Origin: an uncultured Bacteroidia bacterium
GTDB lineage: Bacteria > Bacteroidota > Bacteroidia > Bacteroidales > CAJPTX01
NCBI GenBank assembly: GCA_938040915.1
Contig: CALHZE010000328.1
Coordinates: forward strand, 1 to 5,929
DNA: 5,929 bases
Reading direction: 5' to 3'
Within the stretch, counting starts at the first letter, position 1; each line of letters opens with the position of its first letter. A program made the position numbers and the translations under genes. The notes beneath the pieces are model-generated. The model was not told the origin of the DNA, made no database searches, and saw only the letters and a list, made by a program, of their open reading frames with translations. Below are positions 1 through 5,000 of the stretch, piece by piece.

Positions 1-14
1 GAATGCTCACTGAC

Positions 15-40
15 GGAGGGGGGGCTACTCTCCATTTTTT
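15..40 (+). terminator. Probable intrinsic terminator of a gene upstream of the window
   Basis: GGAGGG (15-20) can pair with CTCTCC (28-33), with one G-T wobble and a 7-base loop, and is followed by A and six T residues (35-40). That is the form of a rho-independent terminator reading rightwards, so it would end a + strand gene lying left of the window. The stem is short and part of it is a run of seven G residues (18-24). The same stretch lies just upstream of the first gene's promoter candidate, so it could also be promoter spacer sequence. Confidence 0.4.
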
Positions 41-42
41 GT

Positions 43-50
43 TATCTTCG
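43..50 (+). promoter_or_regulatory. Candidate Bacteroidetes -7 element for the ATPase-nuclease gene
   Basis: TATCTTCG differs at one position from the Bacteroidetes housekeeping -7 consensus TAnnTTTG and sits 26 bases before the start codon. A transcript starting a few bases downstream would have a short A-rich leader (caacagaaaaagacaaacggt) with no Shine-Dalgarno sequence, which is normal for the phylum. No clear -33 TTTG lies at the usual distance; that zone is occupied by G and T runs. The call rests on motif and position only. Confidence 0.4.
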
Positions 51-76
51 TCCTACAACAGAAAAAGACAAACGGT

Positions 77-1702
77 ATGGAAAAGAGAGGCAATCTTCCA
101 CTAGGCAATCAAGTCTTCCCCGAGATACGTAAACTCGGGATGCTTTACGTAGATAAAACGCAATACATAGCACGCTTTGTCGAAAACAACCTCAAATACG
201 TTTTCCTGAGCCGTCCACACCGCTTTGGTAAAACCCTCTTTGCTTCTACGTTACAAACCTATTTCGAAGGCGACAAAGCCCCCTTCCAAGGACTCTACCT
301 TGAGCAAGCCGAAGAGGCACTTGCCCAGCAACAGCAGCGTGAACCATGGCAAGCCTACCCTATCCTCCGCTTCGATTTTAACGCAGAGTATTACGATAGT
401 GTTGAGGCGCTCACGAATAGTATTCACGGCTACCTTGCGCAATACGAGTCTATCTATGGCGGCAATAACTCAGACCGCTCTCCTGCAGGGCGTTTCAAGG
501 CACTTATTCATAGTGCTTATGCCAAAACGGGAAAACAGGTAGTCGTCATCATCGACGAGTATGATAAGCCTCTCCTCGAAACCTTTGAGAACCCAGAACT
601 CAACCAAACCTACCGCGCCATTCTCAAGTCCTTTTACGAGATCCTCAAGCAGAGTGACCAGTATCTCCGCTTTGCTTTTCTGACGGGCATTACCAAGTTC
701 AATAAACTCGCGCTCTTTAGTGGTCTCAACAACCTTAAGGATATTACTCTTCTGGATGGTTATAATGCTATCTGTGGCTTTACCGAGCAGGAACTCTCCG
801 ACTACTTCCTTTCCGAAATTACACAGCTTGCCGAAGCCAATAACCAAACCGTAGACGAGGCGCGCCAGAAACTTAAGAAGAATTATGATGGCTATCGTTT
901 TTCCCAAAACGGCGTCAATGTCTACAACCCGTTTAGTCTGGTGAATGTCTTATTCGATCGCGCCTATCGTTTCTACTGGTTTGAAACGGCTACCCCCGCC
1001 TTCCTTATCACCTATCTTAAGCAAATCAACTACTTCGTGCCCAACCTCCAAGAGGGCGTGGCGATAGACGAAGGGGCACTACAAGACTTCCGCATCGGGG
1101 CGCACAACCCGTTGCCTATACTCTATCAGGCGGGGTACTTGACGATAGAAAGTTACGAGCCCGAAGATATGATCTATCGTCTCCGTTTCCCAAACGAAGA
1201 GGTGCGTTATGGTTTCCTAAAAGTCTTGTTATGCGGCTATTACCCAACCTCGGTCGTCGATGCCGCGGTACATACCATCGCCTTCCGCAACGAGATCTTG
1301 CGTGGCGATGTCGATACCTTTATGAAGCACCTTGAGGGGATCATTGCTGGGATTCCCTACGGAGAGTTCTCCGACCAACAGGTCAATTATCGTGAGCGCG
1401 ACGGACAGGTCGCTATCTTCCTCATATTCAAACTGCTTGGTCATTTCATTCAGACGGAGGTGCACAATCACATCGGTCGTGCCGATGCCGTGGTGCATAC
1501 GCCCCACATCATCTATATCTTTGAGTTCAAACTCGACGGGACGGGAACGCCCGAAGACGCCTTACAGCAGATTGAGGTGCGCGGGTATGCGAAGCCCTAT
1601 CAAGGCGACCCAAAGGAGGTCGTCTGTGTGGGGGTTGCCTTTAGCAAAACAGAGAAAAATATCAGTTCGTGGGCAATGACCAGAAGGGTGGGGGGAAGGT
1701 AG
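77..1702 (+). CDS. AAA-ATPase-like / PD-(D/E)XK nuclease family protein (PF09820 plus PF08011 type)
   Basis: This is a complete 541-residue protein of the family that fuses an AAA-ATPase-like domain to a C-terminal PD-(D/E)XK nuclease-like domain. The family is often present in many copies in Bacteroidetes genomes and its biological role is not established. Visible motifs: a Walker A-like loop SRPHRFGKT at residues 45-53 (the family's RPxxFGKS/T pattern); Walker B VVVIIDEYDKPL at 155-166 with D160 and E161; a sensor-like FAFLTGITKF at 199-208; and the family signatures NYDGYRF (269-275) and YNPFSLV (283-289). The nuclease motif is D470 in GRAD, then E483-x-K485 in FEFK, then Q497/Q498 and a YAKPY segment (504-508), so the active site looks intact. 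The length is typical. ATG at 77 is chosen because the conserved N-terminus (PLGNQVFPEIRK, then YVDKT) begins right after it. There is no signal peptide, so it is cytoplasmic. The last residues are encoded across a G6 run (1690-1695). Confidence 0.93.
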   Translation: MEKRGNLPLGNQVFPEIRKLGMLYVDKTQYIARFVENNLKYVFLSRPHRFGKTLFASTLQTYFEGDKAPFQGLYLEQAEEALAQQQQREPWQAYPILRFDFNAEYYDSVEALTNSIHGYLAQYESIYGGNNSDRSPAGRFKALIHSAYAKTGKQVVVIIDEYDKPLLETFENPELNQTYRAILKSFYEILKQSDQYLRFAFLTGITKFNKLALFSGLNNLKDITLLDGYNAICGFTEQELSDYFLSEITQLAEANNQTVDEARQKLKKNYDGYRFSQNGVNVYNPFSLVNVLFDRAYRFYWFETATPAFLITYLKQINYFVPNLQEGVAIDEGALQDFRIGAHNPLPILYQAGYLTIESYEPEDMIYRLRFPNEEVRYGFLKVLLCGYYPTSVVDAAVHTIAFRNEILRGDVDTFMKHLEGIIAGIPYGEFSDQQVNYRERDGQVAIFLIFKLLGHFIQTEVHNHIGRADAVVHTPHIIYIFEFKLDGTGTPEDALQQIEVRGYAKPYQGDPKEVVCVGVAFSKTEKNISSWAMTRRVGGR

Positions 1703-1719
1703 TTTGCCTATCTACTACT

Positions 1720-1736
1720 CGACACGGTAAGTGTCG
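1720..1736 (+). terminator. Possible weak terminator hairpin after the ATPase-nuclease gene
   Basis: CGACAC (1720-1725) and GTGTCG (1731-1736) are perfect inverted arms around a GGTAA loop, starting 18 bases after the TAG stop. Only a broken T-rich stretch (CTTGATTTGATT) follows, so as an intrinsic terminator it is weak. It may instead be a 3'-end stabilising hairpin. Confidence 0.35.
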
Positions 1737-1898
1737 CTTGATTTGATTACAAGTTTGTTACACTGCATGGACGTGGCATGCTACGTCTGTGTGCCACCTT
1801 GCCGCGCTATATGATTTTCCCAATAACCGGATGGCGTACAGAGACACGATAGGCGTCCGCTTATAGGGTATTTACTCTTAACGTTTTTTTTGAGTTAC

Positions 1899-1906
1899 TA
1901 TCTTTG
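1899..1906 (+). promoter_or_regulatory. Bacteroidetes -7 promoter element of the surface-protein gene
   Basis: TATCTTTG is an exact match to TAnnTTTG, 25 bases before the start codon. Transcription would begin about 5-8 bases downstream, giving a leader of only about 20 bases. A clear -33 TTTG at the usual 19-21-base distance is not visible; a run of eight T (1884-1891) lies in the spacer instead. The exact -7 match and position make this the best promoter call in the window. Confidence 0.6.
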
Positions 1907-1914
1907 CTTACGAA

Positions 1915-1930
1915 ACTAATAGATATTAGT
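1915..1930. promoter_or_regulatory. Perfect palindrome immediately before the surface-protein start codon
   Basis: ACTAATA (1915-1921) and TATTAGT (1924-1930) are exact inverted arms around a 2-base GA centre, ending one base before ATG at 1932. In DNA this 16-bp site could be an operator placed over the transcription start. In RNA a centre of 2 bases forces at least one A-U pair open, leaving a 6-bp stem with a 4-base loop that would fill most of the short leader. The symmetry is seen directly; either regulatory role is inference. Confidence 0.45.
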
Positions 1931-1931
1931 C

Positions 1932-2003
1932 ATGAAACAAATGTATCGATGGGTAGTGGCGGCACTCGTGGTGCTGCTCTGGCTGGGTAATGTCGCTGGC
2001 GCA
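1932..2003 (+). other. Signal peptide of the surface protein
   Basis: Residues 1-24 have a short basic n-region (K2, R6), a hydrophobic stretch VVAALVVLLWLG (8-19) and an AGA end (22-24) that fits signal peptidase I cleavage before L25. No cysteine follows, so lipoprotein processing is unlikely. This supports Sec export across the inner membrane and supports ATG 1932 as the start. Confidence 0.85.
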
Positions 2004-5000
2004 TTGACCGAGGGACGCCCGTTTATCACCAAGTGGCAAGGGAGAGCGGGAGAGGCGCTCAAGATCCCAATCCTAGGCAAGGACTACAAGCTCGTCATCA
2101 AGAACAACAAGGGCGAGGTTGTAAAGAGCGAAGCAAAGTTCACGATAGAGGACACAGATACGCCTCGTGTCGTCTTTACCCCTACCACAGACGGCGTATA
2201 TACCGTAGAGGCGGGACCCGAAGGTGTGTCACGTATGTATATGAGAGAGTTATATGAGGACGGAAAATATGTATATCCGACAAGCAATGACAAATTGTTA
2301 GAGGTGGTGCAGTTTGGAACAGTCGAGTGGGAATCAATGAAGTCGATGTTCTGTAAGTGTGAACAGATGACTTTTGCTGGAAATCTAGATATCCCCAATT
2401 TGTCGAAGGTGACCGACATGAGCTATATGTTCTATGGTTGCTCCGCTTTCAACCAGCCTTTGGAAGAGTGGGATGTGAGCAAGGTGACCAACATGCACTA
2501 TATGTTTGAGGGTTGTTCCTCGTTCAACCAACCTCTGGAAAAGTGGGATGTGAGCCAAGTGACCGACATGTCGGATATGTTCCGAGGTTGCTCCGCTTTC
2601 AACCAGCCACTGGAGGGGTGGGATGTGAGCCAAGTGACCGACATGAATGACATGTTTAGCGGCTGTAGCTCCTTCAATCAGCCCCTAGAAAAGTGGAAGG
2701 TGGGTAAGGTGACCCAAATGTGGAGAGTGTTTGCGGGTTGCAGCTCGTTCAACCAACCATTGGAAAAGTGGGACGTGAGTCAAGTGACCGGCATGAATTA
2801 TATGTTCAACGGTTGCAGCTCGTTCAATCAGCCGTTGGAAAAATGGGATGTGAGCAAGGTGACCAGTATGTCGGAAATGTTCAATGGTTGCAGCTCTTTC
2901 AACCAACCATTGGAGGGGTGGAATGTGAGTAAGGTGACCAGCATGAGATATATGTTCAACGGTTGCTCGTTATTTGATCAGCCGCTTGGGGCTTGGAAGC
3001 TCAACTGCCCCATTGGTGGACTCTCTAGTACCGTGATGAGCCCCTCCAATTACTCAAAAACCTTAGCAGGGTGGGCTAGCCAAACGGACGGAGCATCCGA
3101 TCTCCATTTTGACGGTCCCTACGACAATATGGGTAGCCATGTCTACAACGACGAGGGCAAGGCGGCACGAGAGAAGCTCATCGCGCGCGGTTGGACGTTT
3201 AAGGGTGATCGCTATCAGCCGCATGGCATATCGATTAACAAACCATGGAATCGCTCGTATGGTTGGGAGCTGGAATTGGGTAAAGAGTTAGAGATCCCTA
3301 TTTACACGTGGGGGAGCATAGGGGCGTCAGAGACCATCACCCTGTCGTGTGATAAAAGAAAGGTAATTTCCTATCAATTATCTCCCGATGGCAAGAGCAT
3401 ACGTGTTAAGGGGCTCTCACAAGAGTATTGTACCCTGACAGCCACCATCGCTGCCAAGGAGGGGGTACATGAGGAGCTCAGCAGCAACTGTCATATAAGT
3501 GTGTATGTCCCCATCGAAAGCCTCAAACTCGAGCCAAGCAAGGTGACCCTAGAGGTGGGGCAAGCGATAGAGCTAAAGCTGCTCGCGACACCAGCCCATG
3601 CTAAGATAAGTGGAACAAGTTGGAGTTGCGACAGCGAGATCATCGATCGGTATATACAAGATTATTATCGGCATATGATCAAGGGCTTGAAAGTTGGTAA
3701 AACTACCCTTGTGGTGTCTACAACGAGCGGTGGAAAGACGGTAGAAGCCTCGTGTGAAATAGAGGTGAAGGAAGCCCCAAAGATGCCTATCACGCTTGCG
3801 GCGATAGGGGAGGGCAAAATCCGGATCGAAGGCTATACGACCGAGCAACTCAACGCGATCCCGCGGTGGACAACGCTCAAGGTGCTGGCAGAGCCAGAGG
3901 AGGGAGTGGCGCTTATTTCACTCAAGGCAGGCGACAAAAATATCTTCCATACAAGAGAATTTACCGTTACCGAGCCCACAACCGTCAAAGCTGAGTTTAA
4001 GCACTTGACGCGCCCCTTTATCACCCAGTGGCAAGGGAAAGCGGGCAAGGCGATCGAGCTCCCAATCTTAGGCAAGGACTACAAGCTCGTCATCAAGAAC
4101 AACAAGGGCGAGGTCGTAAAGAGCGAAGCGAAGCTCACGATAGAGAACGCAGATACGCCTTATGTCTTTACTCCGATGGCAGACGGGCTCTATACCGTCG
4201 AGGCGGGACCTATGGGGGTTGAGTGCATGCAGATGGCAGATTCGCATGGTGAGACGCCTAGGGAGGAACTCCAATCCGTGGTTCAGTTTGGTGACATCCC
4301 ATGGACTTCGATGCTCCGAATGTTCCGAGGTTGTCGGAATATGACCTTCGCAGCAGGGATTGATGTCCCCAATCTCGCGTGTGTGACCGACATGAGCCAA
4401 ATGTTCTATGGCTGTACAGATTTCAACCAGCCTCTGGAAAAGTGGACTGTGAACCAAGTGACCAACATGAGCGGAATATTCCGAGGTTGCAACACTTTCA
4501 ATCAACCTTTGGAAAAGTGGAACGTGAGCCAAGTGACCAGCATGAGCGGAATGTTCAGTGATTGTACAGCTTTCAACCAGCCGCTGGAAAAATGGGATGT
4601 AAGCCAAGTGACCGACATGAGCGGAATGTTCGGTGGCTGTACAGCTTTCAACCAGCCGCTGGAGGGGTGGAATGTCGGAAACGTGCGCTACATGGCGTAT
4701 ATGTTCGCTTATTGTTACGTATTTAATCAACCATTGGAGAAGTGGAATGTTGGGAATGTGACCCATACGTTAGGAATGTTCCGAAACTGTTCCTCTTTCA
4801 ACCAACCTTTGGAAAAGTGGGATGTGAGCAAGGTGCGCGATATAAGGCAGATGTTCTATGGTTGTACAGCTTTCAATCAGCCTCTGGAGGGCTGGAACGT
4901 GAGCCAAGTGACCGACATGAGCGGAATATTCGATGGCTGTACAGCTTTCAACCAGCCTCTGGAGGGCTGGAACGTGAGCCAAGTGACCGACATGTACAGA

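Larger units (their letters stand above)
1703..1931. other. Intergenic region of 229 bp
   Basis: No coding frame here is convincing. The region holds a hairpin just after the first gene's stop, a second inverted repeat (GTGGCA at 1773-1778 and TGCCAC at 1792-1797, 13-base loop) without a T tract, a run of eight T (1884-1891), a -7 promoter match and a palindrome next to the second gene's start. Its size and the separate promoter candidate suggest the two genes are transcribed independently. Confidence 0.7.
2016..4010 (+). repeat. Module A of the internal tandem duplication (665 residues)
   Basis: Module A starts at R29 (RPFITKWQG) and ends just before the second RPFIT at R694, so the period is 1995 bp. 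Order: N-terminal domain (to about residue 123), VQFGTVEW lead-in and cap unit, eight DUF285 repeat starts, C-cap (363-432), Ig-like segment (433-526), Big_2-like segment (527-614), InlB-B-like domain (618-693). The stretch 2074-2119 is identical, 46 bases, to 4069-4114 in module B, so the copies are fairly recent or have been recombining. Confidence 0.9.

Noticed and set aside
470..907. Antisense open frame of 145 codons inside the ATPase-nuclease gene
   Set aside because: It overlaps conserved Walker B and sensor motifs of the sense protein and has no recognisable product.
1773..1797. Inverted repeat GTGGCA / TGCCAC in the intergenic region as a terminator or small RNA
   Set aside because: The stem is 6 bp with a 13-base loop and no T tract follows. 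Other overlapping short pairings are possible (GACGT 1770-1774 with ACGTC 1783-1787), so it is not distinguishable from chance.
2033..4222. Two similar small + strand frames at 2033-2257 and 4028-4222 as a duplicated small gene
   Set aside because: Their similarity merely reflects the module duplication read in the wrong phase; the correct phase encodes the N-terminal domains of modules A and B.
4068..4766. Long antisense open frame (232 codons) with HxxHVGHL-like repeats
   Set aside because: It is the complement of the 75-bp array. A repeat whose length is a multiple of three with no stop in that frame stays open by construction. Similar antisense frames occur at 2385-2633, 2685-2906 and 4770-5030, and none has a start region or promoter of its own.
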